Notes: generated from the sequence alone by a model not told the origin. A stretch of 64,000 bases of DNA from Iodobacter violaceini (GCF_011601265.1 NZ_JAAOLX010000001.1:723081-787080), one strand, 5' to 3'; counted from the first letter of the stretch, positions 34,924 to 44,740 are shown. A program made the numbers and translations.

Positions 34924-35730
34924 ATGAACCGCACGGCCTTACTTATTCCTCACTTTAATAATCCACAGGGCCTTGCTGCGTCTTTGGCTTCTGTGGGTAA
35001 GCATGAACAAATTGATGCTTTTATTGTGGATGATGGCAGCAGCAGGCAGCGCGTCGATGAAGCAGCTTGTGCAAATGCCTGGCAAGCGGATGGCGAGTTG
35101 CACTTTATTTATTTGCCGCAAAATCAGGGCATCGAGCATGCACTCAATACCGGCCTGCAGGCGATTCTTGAGGCGGAGTATGAATATATTGCCCGCCTGG
35201 ATTGCGATGACCTTTGCGCACCGGATCGCTTTGTCAAACAGGTGGCTTTTTTAGACAGCCACCCGGATGTGTATTTATTAGGCAGCGCAGTGACATTTTT
35301 TGATGCCAGCGGCGATCGTTTTACGATTAATCAGCCGCAAACGCATAATGAAATTGTGCGGCAAATGCACGACGACAATGCCTTTACCCACCCCACTGTG
35401 ATATTCAGGGCGGCGGGAGTAAAGGAGTTGGGCTTATATCCAACCGACTGTAAAGCCGCGGAAGACTTTGCCTATTTCTGGCGCTTTGTGGCGCGTTATC
35501 AAACGGCCAATCTGGCCGAAGTGCTGACCCGCAGCGAATATAACGACGCAGGCATCTCTATGAGCCGCCGCCGCCAGCAACAGGCCATGCGGATCAAACT
35601 GCTATGGCGCTACTTCGATTACTCGCCGCGATCATTCATAAAAATCAGCAAAGCCAGCCTGTCCTTCGCCCTGCCAGTCAGCTTCACTCGTAAAATCAAA
35701 CGCCTGCTGGGAATGGGGAAGTGGGATTGA
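34924..35730 (+). CDS. Family 2 glycosyltransferase, copy 1
   Basis: A 268-residue GT-A fold glycosyltransferase. The N-terminal LLIPHFNNPQGL, FIVDDGSS and the DxD-type RLDCDDL (about 98-104) bind the nucleotide sugar and metal; DFAYFWRF near 180 holds the catalytic acid. No membrane segment. It transfers a sugar in surface polysaccharide synthesis, probably O-antigen or exopolysaccharide, given the WbaP-type gene 3 kb downstream. The gene at 36138 is a paralogue of the same length, with a dispersed repeat between them. Confidence 0.9.
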   Translation: MNRTALLIPHFNNPQGLAASLASVGKHEQIDAFIVDDGSSRQRVDEAACANAWQADGELHFIYLPQNQGIEHALNTGLQAILEAEYEYIARLDCDDLCAPDRFVKQVAFLDSHPDVYLLGSAVTFFDASGDRFTINQPQTHNEIVRQMHDDNAFTHPTVIFRAAGVKELGLYPTDCKAAEDFAYFWRFVARYQTANLAEVLTRSEYNDAGISMSRRRQQQAMRIKLLWRYFDYSPRSFIKISKASLSFALPVSFTRKIKRLLGMGKWD

Positions 35731-36137
35731 TAAGAAAAAGAACGAGTTCATGCTTAGAATGCAGTTTTTTTACATCAGCATACAAAGAAAAAAATGACTA
35801 CCACGCTCTCAGCGAAGGGCTTTTACCTTCCCCTGAAAACACGCCGAGCGAGGAACAAGCGGGGAGGGGTCGTCGTCAATTCGTGTTTGAGCGAAGCGAG
35901 TTGAATTGACGCCACCTCGATTGTCCGCAGTCGAGGGGCTTTCGTGTTTTAGGGGTCGCCTTCTTTTGGTTCTTTTCTTGGCGAAGCAAGAAAAGAACGC
36001 CCCTGCGGGGGCTCCCGCTCCAAAACCAACGTGCCGAAGGCACTAAAAAGTTCATTTGTATTTAGTAAGTACCTACGGGTTACCCGAAACCCACACATTC
36101 AAACGCGAAGCTGCACTCGCAAAAAACAGAAGCACAC
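35731..36137. other. Intergenic region with dispersed repeat
   Basis: 407 bases between the two paralogous glycosyltransferase genes. Most is taken by repeat family A (35817-36050); the rest shows no gene or clear signal. Confidence 0.6.
35817..36050. repeat. Dispersed repeat family A, copy 3
   Basis: About 234 bases matching the order of words in 7391-7619: CACGCCGAGCGAGGAACAAG, GAGCGAAGCGAGTT, GATTGTCCGCAG, the TTCTTTTCTTGGCGAAGCAA palindrome region, CCCCTGCGGGGG and CGTGCCGAAGGCACTAAAAA at the end. Confidence 0.8.
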
Positions 36138-36944
36138 ATGACACGCCTTATTTTACTGATACCGCATTTTAATAACCCAGCCGGGCTGATTAAGTCTTTA
36201 GCCTCCATCGGCCCCAACGAGCAATGCGATGTACTGGTGGTAGATGACGGCAGCACGCGTGCGCCGATTGAGCATACGGCGGCCAGAAATGCGTTTAAGG
36301 CTCAGGGCGAGCTGCGGTTTTTAAATTTGCCGGTCAATCGGGGGATTGAACATGCGCTTAATTCCGGCCTGACGTGGATTACATCACGCGGCTACGCGTT
36401 AATTGCCCGCCTGGATTGTGGTGATGAAAACCTGCCCAACCGCCTAGCCAAGCAAGTTGCTTTTTTAGACAGCCACCCCGATGTGATGCTGCTTGGCGGC
36501 GCGGCTAGCTTTGTCGATCAAACCGGTGCCGAGCAATTTGTGCTGCGCCACCCCTGCGATCACGCGGCAATTAGCCACACTATGCGTAATAACTCGGCCT
36601 TTATTCATCCGGCGGTGATGTTCAGAACAGCCGCATTAGCCAGCACCGGCCCCTATCCGCTGGATACGCCTGCCGCCGAAGACTACGCGCTCTTTAGCGA
36701 ATTCACCCGCCAGTTTAAAGTAGCCAACCTGCCCGATGTGCTGATCCGCTACGAGCTGGACCCTGGCGGTATTTCACTGAGCAAACGCCGCCAGCAGCTG
36801 ACATCCCGCCTGTCCGTACAAAAAAAATATAGCGATGGCAGCCTTGCCGCACTGATTGGCATGGCCAGAACGCAGCTTTTACTCCTGCTGCCCTACTCCT
36901 TGGTGTTTAAGCTCAAATCCAAATTAAGAGCAAAAAAAGCATGA
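36138..36944 (+). CDS. Family 2 glycosyltransferase, copy 2
   Basis: A 268-residue paralogue of the enzyme at 34924 with the same landmarks: LIPHFNNPAGLIKSLAS, VVDDGSTR, KQVAFLDSHPDV and GGISLSKRRQQ. The metal-binding stretch is RLDCGDE instead of RLDCDDL, so the middle acidic residue of the motif is a glycine while the outer Asp residues remain. This may change sugar choice or activity. Its stop overlaps the GT4 start in ATGA, so the two are coupled. Confidence 0.9.
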   Translation: MTRLILLIPHFNNPAGLIKSLASIGPNEQCDVLVVDDGSTRAPIEHTAARNAFKAQGELRFLNLPVNRGIEHALNSGLTWITSRGYALIARLDCGDENLPNRLAKQVAFLDSHPDVMLLGGAASFVDQTGAEQFVLRHPCDHAAISHTMRNNSAFIHPAVMFRTAALASTGPYPLDTPAAEDYALFSEFTRQFKVANLPDVLIRYELDPGGISLSKRRQQLTSRLSVQKKYSDGSLAALIGMARTQLLLLLPYSLVFKLKSKLRAKKA

Positions 36945-38044
36945 GCCTGATCCCTGTAAAACGTGCCGCTAAAATTGTGCATATTGTTGAGGCCTTTGGC
37001 GCTGGCACACTGTCTATGGTGTCGGCGATGGCCAATGCACAGGCCAGAGACGGCCATAGCGTCACCATTATCCATTCCGTGCGCGAAGAAACGCCGGATA
37101 ACTGGCGCGCGCTGTTTGCCGATGCGATTCACTTTATTCAGCTGCCTATGGTGCGCGCCATTAACCCCGCTGCTGACTGGCGTGCGGGTCGGGCCCTTTA
37201 CCACTGGCTGCGTGAGTTAAAGCCTGAAGTGGTGCATATGCATTCATCCAAGGCCGGTGCGCTGGGGCGAATTGTCAGTTTATTTATTCGTGGGAAATCT
37301 GCGCCCAAGTGGTTTTTCTCACCGCATGGCCTGTCATTTTTGCAGCGTGCTGAAGGGCGTTTAAAAAATACCATTTTCCTGACAGTCGAAAAAATCCTCT
37401 CAGAAATCCCTACCACTTTTATTGCCTGCTCTCCTTCCGAAGGCGCAGAAATCCGCCGGCATCTCGGCAGCAATGTGGTGGTGGTGAATAACGCGGTCGA
37501 TCTGGCGGCGATCCACCCCGCTCAGGGTAATCAGGATATCGTGCGCATCGGCACCGTAGGCCGGGTTACTCTTGCCCGCAATCCTGAGCTCTTTGCCAAA
37601 ATCGCCAGCCAGGCAGCCCAGCCCGGCGTCGAGTTTGTATGGATAGGTGGCGGCGATGTGGCCTCAGAAAAAAACCTGAAAAACGCCAATGTAAAACTCA
37701 GCGGCTGGGTAGATCGCAAAGAAGCGCTGCAACAGCTGGCCAGCTTAGATATATATATCCAAACCTCGCGTTGGGAAGGCCTGCCGGTTGCCGTCATCGA
37801 AGCCATGGCCGCTGGCCTGCCGGTATTGGCCACCAATGTGGTGGGCAATAAAGATTTGGTGATTGACGGCGAAAATGGTTATCTGTGTGAAAACAGCAGC
37901 GACTTTGTGAAACACCTCAACACACTGATCGAAAACCGCAGCGCCCGCCAAACGCTTGGCGCGCAGGCAAGGCATTTTGCTGAGGCGAATTACTCGCTGG
38001 ATAAAATGATGGCGAGTCTTTATAAGGCTTATGGACTATCTTAG
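36941..38044 (+). CDS. Family 4 glycosyltransferase
   Basis: A 367-residue GT-B fold retaining glycosyltransferase. KIVHIVEAFGAGTLSMVSAM is the acceptor-domain start, VVHMHSSKAGALG a family motif, and the C-terminal sugar-nucleotide domain has SRWEGLPVAVIEAMAAGLPV (about 287-306), the E-x7-E motif. It acts at the cytoplasmic face in polysaccharide assembly and is translated together with the GT2 gene before it. Substrate sugar unknown. Confidence 0.92.
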   Translation: MSLIPVKRAAKIVHIVEAFGAGTLSMVSAMANAQARDGHSVTIIHSVREETPDNWRALFADAIHFIQLPMVRAINPAADWRAGRALYHWLRELKPEVVHMHSSKAGALGRIVSLFIRGKSAPKWFFSPHGLSFLQRAEGRLKNTIFLTVEKILSEIPTTFIACSPSEGAEIRRHLGSNVVVVNNAVDLAAIHPAQGNQDIVRIGTVGRVTLARNPELFAKIASQAAQPGVEFVWIGGGDVASEKNLKNANVKLSGWVDRKEALQQLASLDIYIQTSRWEGLPVAVIEAMAAGLPVLATNVVGNKDLVIDGENGYLCENSSDFVKHLNTLIENRSARQTLGAQARHFAEANYSLDKMMASLYKAYGLS

Positions 38045-38111
38045 GGCGGGTGCTTACCCGTCGTTTTGATTGCTTTTTAATACTATTGCCGGCGGGTTTC
38101 GCCCGCCATAC
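38043..38111. repeat. Inverted repeat family C, diverged copy
   Basis: AGGGCGGGTGCTTACCCG and GGCGGGTTTCGCCCGCC around an AT-rich centre. It lies between the GT4 and wbaP-like genes and resembles 30768-30836. Confidence 0.6.
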
Positions 38112-38141
38112 AGATCTTTTGCTTGAAAATCAGGAAGTAAA

Positions 38142-39596
38142 ATGAATAAGCATTTACAAGCCGAAAGGGCTAAGCCTTTGTTGGCGCTGGCCGATTTTGC
38201 TGCGCTCACCGCGTCTTTTTGTGCGGCGCTGGCCATGCTGAGTTTTTTTCGCCACCAAAGAATTGGCGGCGACTTTGCCGCCTGGTGGTGGTGGGAAGGC
38301 TCGCAACAAAGTACCGCCTTTTTATTTTTAGCCATACTCACCGTGGGCAACTTCTGGTGGCGGGGGCATTACAGCCTGCGCCTGCCGTTTTGGGATGAGC
38401 TGCTGGAAATTCTGCGCGCCCTGCTCCTGGCTGCGCTGTTAAACGGCATGCTGGTGCTCCTGGGTAAATTCACCGTTTCGCGCTTTTTATGGCCCATGTC
38501 CTGGAGCCTGGCGCTGCTGCTTCTGCCACTCTTACGCTCGCAAATGAAAAACTTCCTGCTGGCGAAAAAGCTCTGGCAACTGCCCACGGTGATCATCGGC
38601 GCCAGCAGCAATGCCATTGATGCCTGCCGCGCCATGCACAGCGAGCGCCAGCTGGGTTTTGATGTGCAGGCTTTCTTGTCGATCAATAAAAACGATCCGG
38701 CCGGGCTGACTATAGACGGGCAAACCAGGCCAGTGATTCAGCTCGATGAAACCGGGCTGCTTTCATGGCTGGATAATAATAATCGCCCTCATGTGGTGGT
38801 GGCCGTGGATGAAGACGAGCTGCGCCGTCTGGGGCCGCAAATTGAGCTGCTTTCGCTTAAATATAAAGACATACACATCATTCCGCCGATTGCGGGCTTA
38901 CCGCTGTTTGGCGTGGTGCCGCACCACTTCTTTAGTCATGAAGTATTGCTTTTGCGCGTGCGTAATAATCTCTCTGTTAAATCGCTGACTACTTTAAAAC
39001 GTGCTTTCGATTTATTTGGCGCCAGCGTCGGCATTCTGCTGCTTTCACCACTGCTCGCCTATGTGGCGCTGCAAATTAAACGCCAGGGCGGCCCCGGCAG
39101 CATCTTTTTTGGCCATGTACGGGTGGGTATTAACGGCAAGCCGTTTAAATGCTGGAAATTTCGCACTATGGTTTCCAACAGCCAGGAAGTGCTGGAAAAA
39201 CTGCTCGCCAGCAGCAGCGAAGCACGTGCCGAGTGGGATAAAGACTTTAAGCTTAAGAACGACCCGCGCATTACGCCGATAGGCGAGTTTTTAAGAAAAA
39301 CCAGCCTGGATGAAATCCCGCAGCTGTGGAATGTAATCAGGGGCGAAATGAGCCTGGTTGGCCCGCGCCCCATTATTACTGCCGAGCTGGAGCGCTATGG
39401 CGATCATGTGGATTTCTATCTGGAAGCGCGCCCTGGCCTGACAGGCCTGTGGCAGGTATCGGGCCGCAACGACACCACCTACGCCGAACGCGTGGCGCTG
39501 GATGCCTGGTATGTAAAAAACTGGAATCTCTGGTACGACGTGGCGATTGTCTGCAAAACCATCAAAACCGTGGCAACAGGGCGCGGAGCTTATTAA
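38142..39596 (+). CDS. wbaP: Undecaprenyl-phosphate sugar phosphotransferase, WbaP type
   Basis: A 484-residue membrane enzyme that starts polysaccharide repeat synthesis by moving a sugar-1-phosphate, typically galactose, from UDP-sugar to undecaprenyl phosphate. Four N-terminal hydrophobic segments (about 15-140) are followed by a Rossmann-like region (about 150-270), one more membrane helix (about 290-315) and the catalytic bacterial sugar transferase domain with KCWKFRTMV, SLDEIPQLWNVIRGEMSLVG and RPGLTGLWQVSGRND. Full length for the long WbaP class. GGAAG precedes the ATG. Confidence 0.9.
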   Translation: MNKHLQAERAKPLLALADFAALTASFCAALAMLSFFRHQRIGGDFAAWWWWEGSQQSTAFLFLAILTVGNFWWRGHYSLRLPFWDELLEILRALLLAALLNGMLVLLGKFTVSRFLWPMSWSLALLLLPLLRSQMKNFLLAKKLWQLPTVIIGASSNAIDACRAMHSERQLGFDVQAFLSINKNDPAGLTIDGQTRPVIQLDETGLLSWLDNNNRPHVVVAVDEDELRRLGPQIELLSLKYKDIHIIPPIAGLPLFGVVPHHFFSHEVLLLRVRNNLSVKSLTTLKRAFDLFGASVGILLLSPLLAYVALQIKRQGGPGSIFFGHVRVGINGKPFKCWKFRTMVSNSQEVLEKLLASSSEARAEWDKDFKLKNDPRITPIGEFLRKTSLDEIPQLWNVIRGEMSLVGPRPIITAELERYGDHVDFYLEARPGLTGLWQVSGRNDTTYAERVALDAWYVKNWNLWYDVAIVCKTIKTVATGRGAY

Positions 39597-39604
39597 TAAA
39601 TCCA

Positions 39605-39664
39605 GAGGCGTGCTCTGATTGCTGAGTGACAAAAAATGATCACTTACACCACTCAGAGTACGCC
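39605..39664. terminator. Imperfect long hairpin between convergent wbaP and pagL genes
   Basis: An inverted repeat of about 60 bases (AGGCGTGCTCTGA... / ...TCAGAGTACGCCCT) with an inner CTGAGTG/CACTCAG pairing. It may end transcription from both sides or be a small repeat element. No strong T run. Confidence 0.45.
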
Positions 39665-39676
39665 CTGCTGCTCTTT

Positions 39677-40219
39677 CTACATCTTAAACCCATACCTCAG
39701 CACCAGAAAATCAGCGCCATAATTAGGCGTTTTAATATCTGCATTAGAGTGGTGCTGATACAACAACGTTAAATCTTGTGATCTGCGCTCGCCAAAACGC
39801 ACCCCTGCCCCCAGCTGTTCACCAAATTGAAAAGCCGTGCTGAAAGGGCCACGCCTGGCATAATCCGTGCGCGAAAACACATGCCCGCCCACCCCTGCTT
39901 CTACAAACCACTGTAAGTCCTGATCAGCAGCAGCCCACTCATAGCGCAGCTCAGGTGTAATAAATAATTCACCAGTATTCAGATCATCACCGCGCCATAA
40001 TCCCGCCCCCAAAGCCAGTCCGGAGCTCAGCTTCCCTGTTTTTGTCTCATACCATGACCATGGTAAATCCGTGCGCCACGCCACTCTGAATAAGTGGTGC
40101 TGCTCAACGTGTTTAGGTTGCATGCCCTGCCCGGCGCTGACTTGCCACTCAAACGCCTCTGCACCAGCCACTGCAAACAAAATGCAGGTCATGCAAAACC
40201 GGATGACAAATGCAAACAT
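39677..40219 (-). CDS. pagL: PagL-type lipid A 3-O-deacylase
   Basis: A 180-residue outer membrane beta-barrel enzyme that removes the 3-O acyl chain of lipid A. A signal peptide (about 1-22, ending AGAEA) and the catalytic motif YQHHSNADIKTPNYG (about 156-170), with the His and Ser of the His-Ser-Glu site, identify it. The barrel ends in FLVLRYGFKM. AAGGAG precedes the ATG. It lies next to polysaccharide genes, convergent with wbaP, which fits a surface-remodelling neighbourhood. Confidence 0.87.
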   Translation of the reverse strand: MFAFVIRFCMTCILFAVAGAEAFEWQVSAGQGMQPKHVEQHHLFRVAWRTDLPWSWYETKTGKLSSGLALGAGLWRGDDLNTGELFITPELRYEWAAADQDLQWFVEAGVGGHVFSRTDYARRGPFSTAFQFGEQLGAGVRFGERRSQDLTLLYQHHSNADIKTPNYGADFLVLRYGFKM

Positions 40220-40330
40220 AGCGAGGCTCCTTATCGGTGGCGTCTTTACAATATAGACACAGCAATCCTTTTATATTTTTCTAGCTGACGTTATCCTTTG
40301 TGCAAAGCACATCATTTTTTTAGGAATACC

Positions 40331-41647
40331 ATGCAAGCCGATGAGTTCGTCCAGTCATTCCGCCTGGCCGCCCCTTATATTCACGCCTTCCGTGGCCGCA
40401 CATTTGTTATTGCCTTAGGGGGAGAAGTCGTCCGGGATGGCAAATTTGCCACCATTACCCATGACATCAATTTGCTGACCAGCCTTGGCGTGCGCCTGGT
40501 TGTAGTACATGGCGCAAGGCCGCAAATTGAGGCCCGCACTACAGAGCGTGGTTTAGAAACCCGTTATCATCACGGCTTGCGCGTGACTGATTTACCCACA
40601 CTGGAATGCGTCATTCAGGCGGTAGGCCAGGTCAGGGTAGAAATCGAATCATGGTTATCAATGGGTCTGGCAAACTCCCCCATGGCCAATGCAGATATCC
40701 GTGTTTCTGCAGGCAATTTTATTACCGCGCAGCCTATGGGTATCCGTGACGGCTTAGATCTGATGTATACCGGCGAAGTACGCAAGGTAGACACCACGGC
40801 CATCCGCTATCGCCTTGATGATGGCGAGCTGGTCTTGCTGTCTACCTTAGGCTACTCACCCACCGGCGAAGTTTTCAATGTGCCGCTCGAAGATGTGGCC
40901 ACCAGTGCGGCCATTGCCTTGCGAGCCGATAAGCTGATCTTTTTATTGGGCCAGCAGGGGGTGGAAGATTTAGCCGGCGAGCTGCTTACAGAGCTGACCG
41001 CTTTACAGGCCGATCAGTTTCTCAGCACCCATCCGCATCCGCATGAAGACATCCGGCTTTATCTGCCCTGTGCCATTAAGGCAGTAAGAAGCGGGGTAGC
41101 GCGGGCGCATCTGGTCAGCCATCATGTAGATGGCGCTTTGCTGAAAGAATTGTTTACCCATGATGGGATAGGCACGATGGTTTCCCGTGATTCGCTGGAA
41201 ACCATGCGTGAGGCCACGATTGATGATGTAGGTGGTGTATTGGCGCTGATCGAGCCGCTGGAAGACGATGGCGTGCTGGTTAAACGGGGGCGTGAACTGC
41301 TGGAGCGTGAAATCCACCGCTACTCGGTACTGGAGCACGACAGCAAAATTGTGGGTTGCGTAGCGATGTATCCGTTTCCTAAAAGCCATATGGCAGAAAT
41401 GGCTTGTCTGGTGATTCATCCGGACTATCGTGATGCCAACCGGGGTGAGCAACTATTGAAACATATAGAACAACACGCCAGAAGCCTGGGCGTACGCGAA
41501 TTATTTGTATTAACAACGCGTACCGCACATTGGTTTGTAGAGCGGGGATTTGCGCTGGCTACCGTGGATGCATTACCAATAGAAAGAAAGCAGCTCTACA
41601 ATTACCAGAGAAGATCTAAAGTATTTATTAAACAGCTGCGTAACTAA
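40331..41647 (+). CDS. argA: N-acetylglutamate synthase
   Basis: A 438-residue classical ArgA, catalysing acetyl-CoA plus L-glutamate to N-acetylglutamate, the first step of arginine synthesis. The N-terminal amino acid kinase-like domain (about 1-285; VVHGARPQIEA) is the regulatory arginine-binding part, and the C-terminal GNAT domain (about 295-438) has the acetyl-CoA loop VIHPDYRDANRGEQLL. The chosen ATG has TAGGAA before it; an upstream in-frame Met is discarded. Terminator at 41708. argB lies 7 kb away on the other strand, so the pathway genes are scattered. Confidence 0.94.
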   Translation: MQADEFVQSFRLAAPYIHAFRGRTFVIALGGEVVRDGKFATITHDINLLTSLGVRLVVVHGARPQIEARTTERGLETRYHHGLRVTDLPTLECVIQAVGQVRVEIESWLSMGLANSPMANADIRVSAGNFITAQPMGIRDGLDLMYTGEVRKVDTTAIRYRLDDGELVLLSTLGYSPTGEVFNVPLEDVATSAAIALRADKLIFLLGQQGVEDLAGELLTELTALQADQFLSTHPHPHEDIRLYLPCAIKAVRSGVARAHLVSHHVDGALLKELFTHDGIGTMVSRDSLETMREATIDDVGGVLALIEPLEDDGVLVKRGRELLEREIHRYSVLEHDSKIVGCVAMYPFPKSHMAEMACLVIHPDYRDANRGEQLLKHIEQHARSLGVRELFVLTTRTAHWFVERGFALATVDALPIERKQLYNYQRRSKVFIKQLRN

Positions 41648-41707
41648 ACGCTGTTGTGTAAATTAAATATACGATATTTCTATTACTGATTATTATTGAT
41701 CATGTGC

Positions 41708-41737
41708 CACTGCCAAAAACATCTCTTTTTGGCAGTG
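41708..41737 (+). terminator. Rho-independent terminator of argA
   Basis: CACTGCCAAAAA-CATCTC-TTTTTGGCAGTG followed by TTTAATTT, about 60 bases after the argA stop. Confidence 0.8.
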
Positions 41738-41839
41738 TTTAATTTGATAAAGATGCTTTAGCAAAGAAAGCGATCAGACGTCATCTTCGGCACGACGCGT
41801 TTGACCTTAAATTAAGCAATCATTTCACGACAGGTTTGC

Positions 41840-44668
41840 ATGGCATCGCTTCCGCTTTTTAATTCGCTCCGCACACGTTTAATCGTGGTCAGCACGCTGG
41901 TGCAATGTACGATTTTAGCCATTCTTTTACTCAATACCTCGAGAATATGGTCAGAAATGGCCACACATGCCACCGAAGTGCGCGTTCAGGAATTATCCCG
42001 CCTGCTCAATGCCGCTTTTGCCACGCCTTTATCCGCAGGCAATCTGGCCCAGGCAGCTGATTTACTGGAAGGGATTCGCACGGCAGAAGGCATTGATTAC
42101 ATTCTTCTGCTTAATAATAAAAAACAAATTATTGCCGCAAGAGGCTGGGATATCGCTCACCCTCTGCCACCAGTTGATAAACTATCACTGGAAAAAAACC
42201 TGCCTGCGCTCATCCATGCCGCCACGCCCATTGAATTTGCAGGCGAGCCGTATGGCGAATTGCGCTTTGGTATTTCCACCGAGATTATGCGCGGTGGGGT
42301 AAATCAATTACTGATGCAAAACGCCATTACCATGGTGGTGGGTATTTTACTTTCCGCGCTGATGATGGGGCTTTTTGGCGTTTGGCTCAGCCGCCATATT
42401 CACCGCCTGATTAAAGCTGCAGAAAACGCAGCCCAGGGCAATTACAATAATGTTGCACCCATCCCGCACGGGCAAGACGAAATCAGCCAGCTCACCCGTC
42501 GCTTTAATGAAATGACCAGTTTAATTAAAGAACGGATCGATTCACTGGTCATGAATGAAGAAAAATTTCATACCATTGCCAACTACACCCACAGTACCGA
42601 GCTATGGCTCTCCCCCGAGGAAGGCCGGCTGGTGTGGATTAATGATTCGGTGACCCGTCTTTCCGGTTACTCGGTGAATGAATGTATGCTGCTGGGCGAT
42701 TTTCCTTTATCGCTCACCATGCCGGAAGAGCGCGCCCGCGTTACAGAAACACTCAAACAGGCGCTTGAGCACCGCAGCGTAATCCAGGATTTTGAATTCA
42801 GAGCCGTTCGCCGCGATGGCCAGCCATTCTGGGCCTCGGTATCCTGGCAGCCAATTTACGATTCCAATGAAAATTATTTAGGCCTGCGCGCCAGTATCCG
42901 GGATAACAGCGAGCTGAAAGAAGACCGGCTGTCACTGCGCAAAGCCGTGATCGAGCTGCGCCAGATTCAATCACTGGGGCAAAGCTATTTGTCCCGGGCC
43001 GAATCTGAGCGTGCACGGCTTACCGCCTTACTCTCCGCCATGCGTTTTGGTGTGCTGTTTGTCGATAACGACAACCGGGTGGTGTTTCACAACCCGGCTT
43101 TCTGTGATTTATGGGGGCTGGGGCCTGGTAATCAGCTGCCCGGCAAACCCATTGGGCAGATTCTGCAAATCGCAGAAAACCGCCCTGCACTTGGCGATAT
43201 TATTGCCAATTACCTGGAAGAGCTGGCACTGTCAGACGATAAAGTCGATTTTGGCGAACTGAGCATGAACGATGGCAGAGTCATTACCCAGCATGGCTTC
43301 AGGGTACTGGACAGCCAGGGCACGGCCAATGGCCGGATGTGGATTTACGAAGATGTAACTCAGCAGCGTGAGCTGTCCGAACATATGATCAAGCTGGCCG
43401 AGCGCGACGCCCTCACCGGCCTCTATAACCGCCATCGCTTTCAGCAAGAGCTCGATCGCATGGTATCCGAAGCCGATCGCAAACAAAGCGCCATGGCGCT
43501 GGTTTTCTTTGACCTGGACGAGTTTAAACACGTCAACGACACCTTTGGCCACGGCGTGGGTGATGATTTACTGAAATGCATCGCCCAAACCATCGGTACC
43601 CAAGTGCGCCGCCACGAGGTGTTTTCGCGTCTTGGTGGTGATGAATTTGCGATTTTAGTACCCGATTGCAATGAATTTGAAGTCAGTAAACTGGCCGAAC
43701 GCATTGTCAGCTCCATCTCGCAGATTCCGTTTACGGTTGAAGGCCACGTGTTGCGCCCTTCTTCATCCGTAGGTGTGGCGCTGTTCCCCAATCACGCCAG
43801 CAACTCGCTGGAGCTGGTCGCCCATGCCGATTCGGCCATGTATCAGGCCAAATCGGCAGGTAAATCCACATGGCGGATGTATCGCCAGGATGCCGATCCA
43901 TCCAGATCGGCCATTACCCGCCTTTCATGGAAAGACCGTATTACCGAAGCATTGGAACACAATGGTTTAGAGCTGCATTTCCAGGGGATTTACTACCCCA
44001 GAACCCGCAAACTTGCGCACTTAGAAGCGCTGGTACGGATGAAGGATATGCAAAAACCTGATGAAATCATTATGCCAGGGCTGTTTATTCCCCATGCAGA
44101 AAAAACCGGCAAGATTATTGATATTGATCGCTGGGTGATACGCACCACCATTGAACTACTCGGCAAAAAAGCCAATATTCCATCCATTGCCATTAATATC
44201 TCCGGCCGCTCTTTTGATGAGCCGGAAATGCCGGAATACATCAGCCAGCAGCTCAAGCTGCATAAAGTAAACCCGGCCCGGTTATTAGTTGAATTAACCG
44301 AAACAGCGGCCGTATCGGATATCCGCGATGCAGAGCGCTTTATTGATGCACTGCGAGCCACAGGCTGTACAGTATGCCTTGATGACTTTGGTACAGGCTT
44401 TGCATCCTTTGCCTATTTAAAACAGCTGAAAGCCGACGTACTTAAAATTGACGGCTTTTTTATTAAAGACTTAATCAGCGATCATGACAGCCAGGTCTTT
44501 GTGCGCGGGATGGTCAGCATGGCCCATGAGATGGGCAAAACAACCATTGCCGAGTTTGTAGAAAACGAAGCCATCTTTAATATGCTGATTGAATTGGGAA
44601 TTGATCAGGTACAAGGCTATTACCTGGATAAACCAATGAAAGATCATCCTGGATTGAATATTATTTAA
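41840..44668 (+). CDS. Transmembrane PAS-GGDEF-EAL cyclic di-GMP protein
   Basis: A 942-residue membrane protein. TM1 is at about 14-34 and a periplasmic sensor at 35-155. TM2 (about 160-186) and a HAMP domain follow, then a PAS/PAC pair (about 245-365) and a second PAS (about 385-500). The GGDEF domain has an intact SRLGGDEFAILVPD (about 600-612). The EAL domain has HLEALVRM, the Asn of INISG, VELTETAA and LDDFGTGFASF, then LKIDGFF and AEFVENE. Both catalytic sets look complete, so it may make and break cyclic di-GMP; the net direction cannot be predicted. No promoter motif was clear. Confidence 0.93.
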   Translation: MASLPLFNSLRTRLIVVSTLVQCTILAILLLNTSRIWSEMATHATEVRVQELSRLLNAAFATPLSAGNLAQAADLLEGIRTAEGIDYILLLNNKKQIIAARGWDIAHPLPPVDKLSLEKNLPALIHAATPIEFAGEPYGELRFGISTEIMRGGVNQLLMQNAITMVVGILLSALMMGLFGVWLSRHIHRLIKAAENAAQGNYNNVAPIPHGQDEISQLTRRFNEMTSLIKERIDSLVMNEEKFHTIANYTHSTELWLSPEEGRLVWINDSVTRLSGYSVNECMLLGDFPLSLTMPEERARVTETLKQALEHRSVIQDFEFRAVRRDGQPFWASVSWQPIYDSNENYLGLRASIRDNSELKEDRLSLRKAVIELRQIQSLGQSYLSRAESERARLTALLSAMRFGVLFVDNDNRVVFHNPAFCDLWGLGPGNQLPGKPIGQILQIAENRPALGDIIANYLEELALSDDKVDFGELSMNDGRVITQHGFRVLDSQGTANGRMWIYEDVTQQRELSEHMIKLAERDALTGLYNRHRFQQELDRMVSEADRKQSAMALVFFDLDEFKHVNDTFGHGVGDDLLKCIAQTIGTQVRRHEVFSRLGGDEFAILVPDCNEFEVSKLAERIVSSISQIPFTVEGHVLRPSSSVGVALFPNHASNSLELVAHADSAMYQAKSAGKSTWRMYRQDADPSRSAITRLSWKDRITEALEHNGLELHFQGIYYPRTRKLAHLEALVRMKDMQKPDEIIMPGLFIPHAEKTGKIIDIDRWVIRTTIELLGKKANIPSIAINISGRSFDEPEMPEYISQQLKLHKVNPARLLVELTETAAVSDIRDAERFIDALRATGCTVCLDDFGTGFASFAYLKQLKADVLKIDGFFIKDLISDHDSQVFVRGMVSMAHEMGKTTIAEFVENEAIFNMLIELGIDQVQGYYLDKPMKDHPGLNII

Positions 44669-44679
44669 CGGATGATATA

Positions 44680-44740
44680 AACCCAAATCTTGAACCACGG
44701 AGCTCACAGAGAACAAAGAGTTTCACGGAGAAAAACAGGA
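44680..44740. repeat. Dispersed repeat family B, truncated copy
   Basis: AACCCAAATCTTGAACCACGG and the interior words CACAGAGAACAAAGAG and TTTCACGGAG, but no right-hand inverted repeat. It stops about 10 bases before a degenerate family A copy. Confidence 0.7.
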
